Shown piece after piece: positions 9,398 to 17,265 of a stretch of DNA of 64,000 bases. The notes under the pieces are model-generated. The model ran no database searches. It had not been told where the DNA came from and worked only from the letters and a program-made list of their open reading frames with translations. Position numbers and translations under genes: made by a program. Positions within the stretch are counted from its first letter, which is position 1. Each line of letters opens with the position of its first letter. The DNA is from Blastococcus litoris (GTDB lineage: Bacteria; Actinomycetota; Actinomycetes; Mycobacteriales; Geodermatophilaceae): positions 367,885 through 431,884 of the forward strand of contig NZ_QCZF01000004.1 of NCBI RefSeq assembly GCF_003075095.1, read 5' to 3'.

Positions 9398-10315
9398 GTG
9401 ACCACCCCGGACCAGGCGCCGCACCGCAGCGGCTTCGCCGCCCTCGTGGGCCGCCCCAACGCCGGGAAGACCACGCTGACCAACGCGCTGGTCGGCGAGA
9501 AGGTCGGCATCGTCAGCAACCGCCCGCAGACCACCCGGCACGCCATCCGCGGGGTCGTGCACCGGCCCGGCGGCCAGATCGTGCTCGTCGACACCCCCGG
9601 CCTGCACAAGCCGAAGAGCCTCCTGGGCAAGCGACTGAACGACGTCGTCCGCGACACGCTCTCCGACGTCGACGTGATCGTCTTCTGCATCCCCGCCGAC
9701 CAGCCCGTCGGCACCGGTGACGCGTTCATCGCCCGCCAGCTGCGCGAGGTGAAGGCGCCGGTCGTCGTCGTGGTCACCAAGACCGACGCGGCGAGCAAGA
9801 AGCAGATCGCCGAGCAGCTGATCGCCGCCAGCCAGCTGGTCGAGGCCGCCGAGGTGGTGCCCGTCAGCGCGGTCAGCGGCGACCAGGTCGAGCTGCTCGA
9901 GGACCTGCTGATCAAGCTGCTGCCCGAGGGGCCGCCGCTGTACCCGGAGGAGCAGACCACCGACGAGGACGTCGAGCGGCAGATCGCCGAGCTGATCCGC
10001 GAGGCGGCCCTGGAGAAGGTGCGCCAGGAGGTGCCGCACTCGCTCGCGGTCAGCGTCGAGGAGATGCTGCGGCGTCCCGACCCGAAGAAGCCCGGCGGCG
10101 AGCTGGTCGAGGTGCACGCGCTGCTGCACGTCGAGCGCAACAGCCAGAAGCCGATGCTGCTGGGCAAGGGCGGGCAGATCATCAAGGCGATCGGCAGCGA
10201 GGCGCGCGCCGGGATGGAGACGCTGCTCGGCGCCCGCGTGCACCTCGAGCTGCACGTCACCGTGCTCGGCGAGTGGCAGGACGACCCCAAGAAGCTCAAC
10301 CGGCTGGGCTACTGA
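9398..10315 (+). CDS. era: GTPase Era
   Basis: A 305-residue GTPase that binds the 3' end of 16S rRNA and assists 30S subunit assembly. G1 is G-R-P-N-A-G-K-T at residues 18-25, G3 is D-T-P-G-L-H-K-P, and G4 is T-K-T-D (Thr in place of the usual Asn). A C-terminal KH domain carries [12 protein letters not shown]. The GTG start is preceded by GGGAG. The gene ends in TGATG, shared with the start of recO, so translation of recO is probably coupled. Era acts with YbeY, encoded three genes earlier. Confidence 0.97.
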   Translation: MTTPDQAPHRSGFAALVGRPNAGKTTLTNALVGEKVGIVSNRPQTTRHAIRGVVHRPGGQIVLVDTPGLHKPKSLLGKRLNDVVRDTLSDVDVIVFCIPADQPVGTGDAFIARQLREVKAPVVVVVTKTDAASKKQIAEQLIAASQLVEAAEVVPVSAVSGDQVELLEDLLIKLLPEGPPLYPEEQTTDEDVERQIAELIREAALEKVRQEVPHSLAVSVEEMLRRPDPKKPGGELVEVHALLHVERNSQKPMLLGKGGQIIKAIGSEARAGMETLLGARVHLELHVTVLGEWQDDPKKLNRLGY

Positions 10316-11103
10316 TGAGCGCGCACACCCCGAAGGCGCTGTACCGGGACGAAGGCATCGTCCTGCGCACCCAGAAGCTCGGCGAGGCCGACCGCATCGT
10401 CACCGTGCTGACCCGCCGGCACGGCAAGGTGCGGGCGGTGGCGAAGGGCGTGCGGCGCACGAAGAGCAAGTTCGGGTCGCGGCTCGAGCCGTTCAGCCAC
10501 GTCGACCTGCAGCTCTACACCGGCCGCAACCTCGACATCGTCAGCCAGGCGGAGTCCATCCGCTCCTACGGGAACGACATCGTCGACGACTACCCCTGCT
10601 ACACCGCCGGCACCGCCGTGCTGGAGACCGCCGACCGGCTGACCTCGGAGGAGAAGGAGCCCTCGCTCCGGCTGTTCCTCCTGGTCGTCGGCGCGCTGCG
10701 GGCGCTCGCCGAGCGCACCCATCCGGCCGGGCTGGTCCTCGATGCCTTCCTCCTCCGCGCCATGTCGGTGGCCGGGTGGGAGCCGGCGCTGTCCGACTGC
10801 GCCCGATGCGGTGAGGAGGGGCCGCACCGGCACTTCTCCGTGCCCGCCGGCGGCACCGTCTGCCCGCCGTGCCGGCCGACCGGCTCGGCGATGCCCAACC
10901 CGGTCACCCTCGAGCTGCTCGACGCCCTCCTCACCGGCGACTGGGACCGCGCCGAGGCCTCGCAGGGCACCAACCGCCGGGAGGGCAGCGGCCTGGTGGC
11001 CGCCCTGCTGCAGTGGCACCTGGAGCGCGGGCTGCGTTCGCTGCCGCTGGTCGACCGGTCCGACGCGGCGGCGCCCCGCCGGGAAGCGGGCGTGCCCCTG
11101 TGA
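10315..11103 (+). CDS. recO: DNA repair protein RecO
   Basis: A 262-residue RecO protein, which loads RecA on SSB-covered single-stranded DNA in the RecFOR pathway. It has an N-terminal OB fold ([20 protein letters not shown] and A-K-G-V-R-R-T-K-S), a helical centre, and a zinc motif, C-A-R-C then C-P-P-C, about 22 residues apart in the C-terminal half. The start ATG overlaps the era stop by one base. The stop overlaps the uppS GTG start (GTGA). Confidence 0.95.
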   Translation: MSAHTPKALYRDEGIVLRTQKLGEADRIVTVLTRRHGKVRAVAKGVRRTKSKFGSRLEPFSHVDLQLYTGRNLDIVSQAESIRSYGNDIVDDYPCYTAGTAVLETADRLTSEEKEPSLRLFLLVVGALRALAERTHPAGLVLDAFLLRAMSVAGWEPALSDCARCGEEGPHRHFSVPAGGTVCPPCRPTGSAMPNPVTLELLDALLTGDWDRAEASQGTNRREGSGLVAALLQWHLERGLRSLPLVDRSDAAAPRREAGVPL

Positions 11104-11864
11104 GGCGCGAGGTGAAGGCCCCGAACCCGCACCCGTCGGGCGCGCGGCCGCCGGAACTGCCCAAGGACAAGGTGCCGAAGCACGTCGCCATCGTCATGGA
11201 CGGCAACGGCCGCTGGGCCAAGCAGCGCGGGCTGCCCCGGACGGCCGGCCACGAGGCGGGGGAGTCCTCGCTGTTCGACTGCGTCGAAGGCGCCATCGAG
11301 CTCGGCATCGGCGCGATCAGCGCCTACGCCTTCTCCACGGAGAACTGGCGGCGCAGCCCGGACGAGGTCCGCTTCCTCATGGGCTTCAACCGCGACGTCA
11401 TCCGCCGGCGGCGGGACGAGATGCACGAGCTGGGCGTGCGCGTGCGCTGGGCCGGCCGTCGGCCCCGGCTGTGGCGCAGCGTCATCGACGAGCTCGAGAT
11501 CGCCGAGGAGCTGACCCGCGACAACGACGTCCTCACGCTGACCATGTGCGTCAACTACGGAGGGCGGGCGGAGATCGCCGACGCCACCGCGGCCATCGCC
11601 CGCGAGGTGGCGGCCGGACGGCTCAACCCGGACAAGATCGACGAGAAGACCGTGGCCCGGTTCCTCGACGAGCCCGACATGCCCGACGTCGACCTGTTCG
11701 TCCGCAGCTCGGGGGAGAACCGCACCAGCAACTTCCTGCTGTGGCAGTCGGCGTACGCCGAGTTCGTCTTCCTGGACACGCTCTGGCCGGACTTCGACCG
11801 GCGGCACCTGTGGGCGGCCTGCGAGGAGTACGCGTCGCGGCAGCGGCGGTTCGGCAGCGCCTGA
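11100..11864 (+). CDS. uppS: cis-prenyl (polyprenyl diphosphate) synthase
   Basis: A 254-residue (Z)-prenyl diphosphate synthase that makes the C50/C55 polyprenyl carrier lipid for cell-wall synthesis. The catalytic Asp is at residue 34 in [12 protein letters not shown], followed by G-H-x-x-G and, near the C-terminus, [13 protein letters not shown] and W-x-x-x-Y-A-E-F. The GTG at 11100 overlaps the recO stop (GTGA); a second in-frame GTG at 11112 is possible. Whether it is the long-chain decaprenyl or another cis-prenyl enzyme cannot be read from the sequence. Confidence 0.95.
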   Translation: MRREVKAPNPHPSGARPPELPKDKVPKHVAIVMDGNGRWAKQRGLPRTAGHEAGESSLFDCVEGAIELGIGAISAYAFSTENWRRSPDEVRFLMGFNRDVIRRRRDEMHELGVRVRWAGRRPRLWRSVIDELEIAEELTRDNDVLTLTMCVNYGGRAEIADATAAIAREVAAGRLNPDKIDEKTVARFLDEPDMPDVDLFVRSSGENRTSNFLLWQSAYAEFVFLDTLWPDFDRRHLWAACEEYASRQRRFGSA

Positions 11865-11982
11865 CGCGCCGCCGTCGACACTGCGCGGTATCCGGCTCCG
11901 ATCCGGGCGCCTCCCCACTACGGTGCTCAGCCACGGGCGAGCACCGCCCATCCGCGCCCCGCCCGAGAGAGCTCACGCAGCG

Positions 11983-12687
11983 ATGACCCAGCCCCCCGGA
12001 CCGTACGGACCGCCCTACGGCCAGCCCGCCCCCTACGGCCAGCCCGTCCCGCCACCCCAGCCCCCTCAGGGGTACGGCCAGCCGGGGACGTACGGCGCGC
12101 CGCCCCAGCCGCCGGCCAGGAAGAACCTGCTGCCCTGGCTGATCGTCGGTGGAGCGGTGCTGCTCTCGGGCATCGGGATCGCCCTGGTCCTGCTCCTCGG
12201 CGGCGGCGACTCCGGGTCCGAGGAGCGGGCGGCGGCCTCCACCACGTCGAGCGCACCGACGACGTCCTCGGCCGAGCCCAGCCGCGAGTCCTCCCTCGGC
12301 GACCTCCCCGGCGGTGCCCAGGTGGCCGACGAGCCCACGGTGGCCGCCGGCAACGCCTATGCCGGCTCGGACGAGGTGGCGCTGGCTTGGGTGGACGCCC
12401 TGGCCGACGGCGACTGGCAGACCGCCTACGACCTCTCCTGCGCCGCGGTCCGGGACTCCGCCGCCGCCGCGGCCGCCGGCGGCGACCCGGCCTACGAGCT
12501 GGGCCGGTACTTCTACGAGCAGACGCTCGGTGGCGTCGGCTTCACGGAGGGGACGTTCGACAGCATCCAGTTCGACCCGGCGTCCGGCTCGGACATCGGC
12601 GCTTTCACCCTGGCGATGGAGGACGGCGAGACCTTCACCCTGCTGGTCTACGTCCAGGAGGACCTGACGGTCTGCGACTTCTTCTGA
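11983..12687 (+). CDS. Pro/Gln/Tyr-rich single-pass membrane protein (DUF4878-like)
   Basis: A 234-residue protein. Residues 1-45 are a Pro/Gly/Tyr/Gln repeat region (P-Y-G-Q-P units), a hydrophobic helix spans about 50-70, then comes a Ser/Thr/Ala linker and an NTF2/DUF4878-like outer domain (about 125-234). The C-terminal domain has T-A-Y-D-L-S-C and ends with V-C-D-F-F, a Cys pair that could form a disulfide outside the membrane. The protein encoded at 16676-17119 has the same T-A-Y-D-L-x-C and V-C pattern and is probably a paralogue. Function unknown; a cell-envelope role is an inference from topology. Confidence 0.8.
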   Translation: MTQPPGPYGPPYGQPAPYGQPVPPPQPPQGYGQPGTYGAPPQPPARKNLLPWLIVGGAVLLSGIGIALVLLLGGGDSGSEERAAASTTSSAPTTSSAEPSRESSLGDLPGGAQVADEPTVAAGNAYAGSDEVALAWVDALADGDWQTAYDLSCAAVRDSAAAAAAGGDPAYELGRYFYEQTLGGVGFTEGTFDSIQFDPASGSDIGAFTLAMEDGETFTLLVYVQEDLTVCDFF

Positions 12688-12695
12688 TCCGGCTC

Positions 12696-12729
12696 CGGGC
12701 GGGCGGGCACCTCGGTGCCCGCCCGCCCG
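12696..12729. terminator. strong GC hairpin, probable terminator
   Basis: A perfect 15-bp inverted repeat (12696-12710 with 12715-12729, loop CTCG) lies 9 bp after the stop at 12687. There is no T tract, as is usual for actinobacterial hairpin terminators. Confidence 0.75.
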
Positions 12730-12778
12730 CGTCGTGCCGGGGGCATGGCAACGTCTCCGGCGGCAGGAGGAGGTCGGA

Positions 12779-13054
12779 GTGTTCGCAGTGACCCGGTTCC
12801 GCGCGTCGGGGGAGGACGGCGAGGCCCTCGCGGCCGCCGTCGCGCCGCTGCTGGCAGCGCTCGGCGCCCGGCCCGGCTTCGTCTCCGGTGAGCTCGGCCG
12901 CGCGGCCGACGACCCGTCCCTGTGGGCCCTGGTCACCCGCTGGGACGGCGTCGGGGCCTACCGGCGGGCGCTGTCGGCGGCCGAGGTGAAGATCGCCGGC
13001 GCGCCCGTCTGGGTGCACGCCCTCGACGAACCGGGTGTCTACCTCACCGACTGA
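12779..13054 (+). CDS. ABM-fold (antibiotic biosynthesis monooxygenase-like) small protein
   Basis: A 91-residue ferredoxin-like protein of the dimeric alpha/beta barrel type: F-A-V-T-R-F at the start, A-R-P-G-F-V-S-G-E-L near the middle and W-A-L-V-T-R-W in the third strand. Such proteins range from heme-degrading enzymes to orphan monooxygenases; the reaction here is unknown. The GTG start follows AGGAGGAGG. The gene stands between the terminator hairpin and the HNH gene, 23 bp downstream. Confidence 0.7.
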   Translation: MFAVTRFRASGEDGEALAAAVAPLLAALGARPGFVSGELGRAADDPSLWALVTRWDGVGAYRRALSAAEVKIAGAPVWVHALDEPGVYLTD

Positions 13055-13077
13055 CCGCGCGGCCCTACGCTCCGGTC

Positions 13078-13458
13078 GTGGCGAGCCGGACCGCGAGCGC
13101 GCGGTATGCCCGCAAGCGCAAGCGACGGATGCAGTTGGTCGAGCACGACCTCAGCGCCGAGCAGTGGGCGGTGCTCCAGGAGACCTGGGGCGGGTGCGCG
13201 TACTGCGGCGCGACGGGCGTCCCGCTCCAGCGCGACTGCGTGCTGCCCGTCTCGCGGGGTGGGCGCTACACGCTCGACAACATCGCGCCGGCCTGCCGCT
13301 CCTGCAACGCCAGCAAGTGCAACGACGAGGTGACCGGCTGGCTCCGGCGCAAGCGGCTCGACGAGCGGGCCTTCCTCGCGCGCCACGTCGAGATCCGCGC
13401 CGCCCTGGCCCTGCGCTTCGCCGCGTCCCCGCCGCCGGGGGAGACCGTCGAGGCGTGA
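13078..13458 (+). CDS. HNH-type protein with altered catalytic motif
   Basis: A 126-residue protein with a basic N-terminus (R-K-R-K-R-R) and an HNH-like zinc module: C-A-Y-C-G, then the core R-D-C-V-L-P-V-S-R-G-G, L-D-N-I-A-P-A-C-R-S-C-N-A-S-K. Two CxxC pairs for structural zinc are present. The first His of the HNH motif (normally D-H-x-x-P) is Cys here, so nuclease activity is doubtful; a DNA-binding or structural role is possible. The GTG start is chosen to follow the preceding stop; the longer frame upstream overlaps the ABM gene. I see no methyltransferase or toxin partner nearby. Confidence 0.8.
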   Translation: MASRTASARYARKRKRRMQLVEHDLSAEQWAVLQETWGGCAYCGATGVPLQRDCVLPVSRGGRYTLDNIAPACRSCNASKCNDEVTGWLRRKRLDERAFLARHVEIRAALALRFAASPPPGETVEA

Positions 13459-13538
13459 CCGGCCGCCCGGCCGGGCATGGAGGCCTGGACGGGCGCGGGG
13501 GAGCGGGGCGCGACCCGGTGGACCACGGAGGACGCGCG

Positions 13539-13922
13539 ATGACCGAGCCGCCGCCGGACCCGACGCTCCGCGTCGCCCGGCCACCGACGCCGGGCCGCGC
13601 GGTGCGGGCCGACGTCGCGGCAGGGAAGCTGCCCACGCCCCCGGTGCGTCCGGACGAGCCGACCGTCACCATCGACACCGCGGTGCCGAGGCCGCCGCAC
13701 CGCACGCTCGAGTTCGGCACCCCACCGGCGGTCGACGTGACGGTGGGGCCGCGGCCCCGCCCCCGGCGCCGCACCTGGCCCTGGATCGTGGGGCTCGCGC
13801 TCCTGCTGCTCGCGCTGGGCGTCGTGCTGCTGGTGATGATGCTGCGCGGCGCGACCATCGACGGGACGGCCGACCTCGTCGGACGGGCAGGAGCGGCGGC
13901 CGTCGTCCTCTCCACCGGGTGA
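13539..13922 (+). CDS. single-pass membrane protein, unknown
   Basis: A 127-residue protein with a long Pro/Arg-rich cytoplasmic N-terminus (residues 1-82, containing two T-P-P-x-V-like stretches), a basic cluster (R-P-R-R-R), one strong hydrophobic helix (about 86-108) and a short tail. The ATG at 13539 follows GGAGGAC. I do not recognise a family. It is followed after about 85 bp by glyS. Confidence 0.6.
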   Translation: MTEPPPDPTLRVARPPTPGRAVRADVAAGKLPTPPVRPDEPTVTIDTAVPRPPHRTLEFGTPPAVDVTVGPRPRPRRRTWPWIVGLALLLLALGVVLLVMMLRGATIDGTADLVGRAGAAAVVLSTG

Positions 13923-14006
13923 CCCCGGGGGCCGCCGGGCGGGTGGACGGTGCCGACTACCGTGGGCGGGTCAACCGCCGACCGCCAGCCGGATGGAGCC
14001 CTCCGC

Positions 14007-15404
14007 GTGAGCACCGCCAAGCACGACCCCCAGCGACTCGACAAGGTCGTCAACCTCTGCAAGCGCCGGGGGTTCGTCTTCCCGTCGGGTGAGATCTACG
14101 GCGGGACCCGCTCCGCGTGGGACTACGGCCCGCTGGGGGTGGAGCTCAAGGAGAACATCAAGAGGCAGTGGTGGCGCACCGTCGTCCAGAGCCGGGACGA
14201 CATCGTCGGCCTGGACTCGTCGGTGATCCTGCCGCGGCAGGTGTGGGTGGCCTCCGGTCACGTGGGCGTCTTCACCGACCCGCTCACCGAGTGCCAGCAC
14301 TGCCACAAGCGCTTCCGGGCCGACCACCTCGAGGAGGAGTTCGAGGCGAAGAAGGGCCGCGCGCCGGAGAACGGCCTCGCGGACATCACCTGCCCGAACT
14401 GCGGCACCAAGGGGCAGTGGACCGAGCCCCGCGACTTCAACATGATGCTGAAGACCTACCTCGGCCCGGTCGAGGACGAGTCCGGCCTGCACTACCTGCG
14501 GCCGGAGACCGCGCAGGGCATCTTCGTCAACTTCGCCAACGTCATGGGCGCCGCGCGCAAGAAGCCGCCGTTCGGCATCGGCCAGATCGGCAAGTCGTTC
14601 CGCAACGAGATCACGCCGGGCAACTTCATCTTCCGCACCCGCGAGTTCGAGCAGATGGAGATGGAGTTCTTCGTCGAGCCGGGCAGCGACGAGGAGTGGC
14701 ACCAGTACTGGATCGACGAGCGCACCCGCTGGTACACCGACCTCGGCATCGACGCCGACAACCTGCGGCACTTCGAGCACCCGAAGGAGAAGCTGTCGCA
14801 CTACTCGAAGCGCACCGTCGACATCGAGTACCGCTTCGGCTTCCAGGGCTCGGAGTGGGGCGAGCTCGAGGGCATCGCCAACCGGACCGACTTCGACCTG
14901 TCGACGCACTCCGAGCACTCGGGGACCGACCTGTCGTACTTCGACCAGGCCACCAACACCCGCTGGACGCCGTACGTGATCGAGCCGGCAGCGGGCCTCA
15001 CGCGCTCGCTGATGGCCTTCCTCATCGAGGCGTACACCGAGGACGAGGCGCCCAACGCCAAGGGCGGCGTCGACACCCGCACCGTGCTGAAGCTCGACCC
15101 GCGGCTGGCACCGGTGAAGGCCGCCGTCCTGCCGCTGTCGCGCAACGCGGACCTCTCGCCCAAGGCGAAGGACCTCGCCGCCGCGCTGCGCCGGAACTGG
15201 AACGTCGACTTCGACGACGCCGGCGCCATCGGCCGCCGGTACCGCCGGCAGGACGAGGTCGGGACGCCGTTCTGCATCACCGTCGACTTCGACACCCTCG
15301 AGGACCAGGCCGTGACCATCCGCGAGCGCGACTCGATGAGCCAGGAGCGCGTGGCCCTCGACCAGGTCGAGTCCTACCTGGGAGCCCGCCTCCCCGGCTG
15401 CTGA
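14007..15404 (+). CDS. glyS: glycyl-tRNA synthetase, alpha2 type
   Basis: A 465-residue class II aminoacyl-tRNA synthetase that charges tRNA-Gly. An N-terminal catalytic core ([19 protein letters not shown]) carries an inserted zinc module with two CxxC pairs (C-Q-H-C and C-P-N-C), followed by motif 2 ([15 protein letters not shown]) and R-x-R-E-F-E-Q-M-E. The C-terminal anticodon-binding domain (about 355-465) contains [10 protein letters not shown]. The GTG at 14007 is used because the upstream frame extension lacks conserved sequence. A hairpin terminator follows. Confidence 0.96.
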   Translation: MSTAKHDPQRLDKVVNLCKRRGFVFPSGEIYGGTRSAWDYGPLGVELKENIKRQWWRTVVQSRDDIVGLDSSVILPRQVWVASGHVGVFTDPLTECQHCHKRFRADHLEEEFEAKKGRAPENGLADITCPNCGTKGQWTEPRDFNMMLKTYLGPVEDESGLHYLRPETAQGIFVNFANVMGAARKKPPFGIGQIGKSFRNEITPGNFIFRTREFEQMEMEFFVEPGSDEEWHQYWIDERTRWYTDLGIDADNLRHFEHPKEKLSHYSKRTVDIEYRFGFQGSEWGELEGIANRTDFDLSTHSEHSGTDLSYFDQATNTRWTPYVIEPAAGLTRSLMAFLIEAYTEDEAPNAKGGVDTRTVLKLDPRLAPVKAAVLPLSRNADLSPKAKDLAAALRRNWNVDFDDAGAIGRRYRRQDEVGTPFCITVDFDTLEDQAVTIRERDSMSQERVALDQVESYLGARLPGC

Positions 15405-15434
15405 GGACGCTCGGGCCGGAGCGTCGTCCCGCCG

Positions 15435-15463
15435 CCGGCCGTTCCGGCACCCGGAACGGCCGG
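15435..15463. terminator. hairpin terminator after glyS
   Basis: A perfect 13-bp stem (15435-15447 with 15451-15463) with a 3-nt loop lies 30 bp after the glyS stop. There is no T tract. Confidence 0.7.
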
Positions 15464-15539
15464 GGCAGGGACAACGCTCGGCGTCCTCTTCCGGCCCGGG
15501 CGGCGGGGGTGACGCAGGTCGCCGCCTACCCTGGATGTC

Positions 15540-16679
15540 GTGACCACGCCGCTGCCTGCCCTGAAGCTGGGCGCGCTCGCGGTCGACCCCGCCGTCGTCC
15601 TCGCGCCGATGGCCGGCATCACCAACCCGGCCTTCCGCACGTTGTGCCGCGAGTTCGGGGCCGGGCTCTACGTCTGCGAGATGATCACCACGCGCGCGCT
15701 GGTCGAGCGCAACGAGAAGACGCTGCGCATGATCCGGGCGACCGCCGACGAGAAGGACGCGTTCTCCGTCCAGCTCTACGGGGTCGACCCCGCCACCGTC
15801 GGCCGGGCGGTCGAGATGCTGGTCGACGAGGGCGTCGCGGGCACCCGCCCGGCGCACATCGACCTGAACTTCGGCTGCCCTGTGCCCAAGGTGACCCGCA
15901 AGGGCGGGGGGTCGGCGCTGCCGTGGCGGCGGGTGCTGTTCCGCGACATCGTCCGCTCCGCCGTGCGCGCCGCGAAGGACGTGCCGGTCACGGTGAAGAC
16001 CCGCATCGGGATCGACGCCGACCACGTCACCTACCTGGAGGCGGGCCGGACGGCGCAGGACGAGGGTGCCGCGGCCATCACGCTGCACGGGCGCACCGCC
16101 GACCAGCTCTACAGCGGCACCGCCGACTGGGCGCCGATCGCCCGCCTGGTCGAGGCCGTGGACATCCCGGTGCTCGGGAACGGCGACATCTGGGAGGCCG
16201 ACGACGCGCTGCGCATGGTCGCCGAGACCGGGTGCTCGGGCGTCGTCATCGGGCGCGGGTGCCTCGGGCGGCCGTGGTTGTTCGGCGACCTGGCCGCCGC
16301 CTTCGCCGGCCGCAGCGAGCGGACCCTGCCGACCCTGCGCGAGGTCGCGGCCGTGATGCACCGGCACGCCACGCTGCTGAGCGAGGAGCAGGGCGAGCTG
16401 CACGGGTGCACCGACTTCCGCAAGCACGTCGCCTGGTACCTCAAGGGCTTCTCGGTGGGCTCCGACACCCGCCGCGCGCTGGCGATGGTGAGCGGCCTCG
16501 ACGAGCTCGCCGGGCTGCTCGCGGGCATCCCGGACCAGCCCTACCCCGTCGCCGTCCTCGGCGCCCCGCGCGGGCGGACCAGCCCGCCCCGGCCGGTCGC
16601 CCTGCCCGAGGGCTGGCTCGACGGCCGCGACGACCCCCGCCCGCCGGCAGGCGCCGAGCTGGAGGTGAGCGGCGGATGA
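15540..16679 (+). CDS. dusB: tRNA-dihydrouridine synthase (DusB-like)
   Basis: A 379-residue FMN-dependent enzyme that reduces uridines in tRNA. It has an N-terminal TIM barrel: A-P-M-A-G-I-T-N-P-A-F-R, the catalytic Cys in L-N-F-G-C-P-V-P-K-V, H-G-R-T-A-D-Q-L-Y, and the FMN phosphate-binding G-C-S-G-V-V-I-G-R-G. A C-terminal helical tRNA-binding domain has F-R-K-H-V-A-W-Y-L-K-G-F. The GTG start is at 15540. The stop overlaps the ATG of the next gene. Confidence 0.93.
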   Translation: MTTPLPALKLGALAVDPAVVLAPMAGITNPAFRTLCREFGAGLYVCEMITTRALVERNEKTLRMIRATADEKDAFSVQLYGVDPATVGRAVEMLVDEGVAGTRPAHIDLNFGCPVPKVTRKGGGSALPWRRVLFRDIVRSAVRAAKDVPVTVKTRIGIDADHVTYLEAGRTAQDEGAAAITLHGRTADQLYSGTADWAPIARLVEAVDIPVLGNGDIWEADDALRMVAETGCSGVVIGRGCLGRPWLFGDLAAAFAGRSERTLPTLREVAAVMHRHATLLSEEQGELHGCTDFRKHVAWYLKGFSVGSDTRRALAMVSGLDELAGLLAGIPDQPYPVAVLGAPRGRTSPPRPVALPEGWLDGRDDPRPPAGAELEVSGG

Positions 16680-17119
16680 CGGCCCAGGGCCCGTTCCTGT
16701 ACGACGAGGGCCCGGCACCGCTGCACACCGGCACGCCGCGGCGCTCGGGCAAGTGGCTGGTCCTCGTCTTCGGCGGCACGGTCGTCGTCGCCGTCCTCAT
16801 GGTGGTGCTGGCGCTGACCCTCAAGGGGACGGCGTCGGACCAGGCGAAGGAGGTGAGCGGGGTGTTCCTGGCCGCGCTCGCCGCCGACGACACCGAGACC
16901 GCCTACGACCTGCTGTGCCAGGACGAGCGCATCCGGCTGGATCCCGGCGAGGTCGCCGGCGAGTACCTCGGGGACGGGAACCCGGAGCTGGGCGAGGTCC
17001 GCCGGGACGGCGACACCCGCGTCGTCCCCGTGGCGTGGTCGGACGGGACGACGTCGGAGCTGACCGTGGTCGGCGAGGACGGCCTGAAGGTCTGCGGGGT
17101 GGCAGCCGGCCGACGGTGA
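16676..17119 (+). CDS. single-pass membrane protein, DUF4878-like, paralogue of the 11983-12687 product
   Basis: A 147-residue protein with one hydrophobic helix at about 28-50 and an outer domain of about 95 residues. The outer domain shows T-A-Y-D-L-L-C near residue 75 and V-C-G-V near the end, the same Cys pattern as the protein encoded at 11983-12687. It overlaps the dusB stop (ATGA), so it is translated with dusB. Function unknown. Confidence 0.75.
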   Translation: MTAQGPFLYDEGPAPLHTGTPRRSGKWLVLVFGGTVVVAVLMVVLALTLKGTASDQAKEVSGVFLAALAADDTETAYDLLCQDERIRLDPGEVAGEYLGDGNPELGEVRRDGDTRVVPVAWSDGTTSELTVVGEDGLKVCGVAAGRR

Positions 17120-17130
17120 CCTGTGTCACC
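17115..17130. promoter_or_regulatory. CRP/GlxR-type palindrome upstream of ppdK
   Basis: The sequence GGTGACCTGTGTCACC is a perfect-armed GTGA-N6-TCAC palindrome, the form bound by CRP-family regulators. It covers the stop codon of the preceding gene and lies 135 bp before ppdK. Assignment to a cAMP-type regulator is an inference. Confidence 0.5.
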
Positions 17131-17265
17131 CGGTCCAGCTCTCGCGCCGGTCGGCGCGGTCGGCCACGATCAGCTGACTTCGGTGGACGTTTAGGACGTC
17201 TTGCGCGCGGGGGAGTCCTCCCACCGTGACGTGTGCGCCGGGGGCGACGATCGCGGAGGTAGCAG

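Noticed and set aside
13971..16718. 915-codon minus-strand open frame opposite glyS and dusB
   Set aside because: Shadow of two well-supported genes; no recognisable protein.
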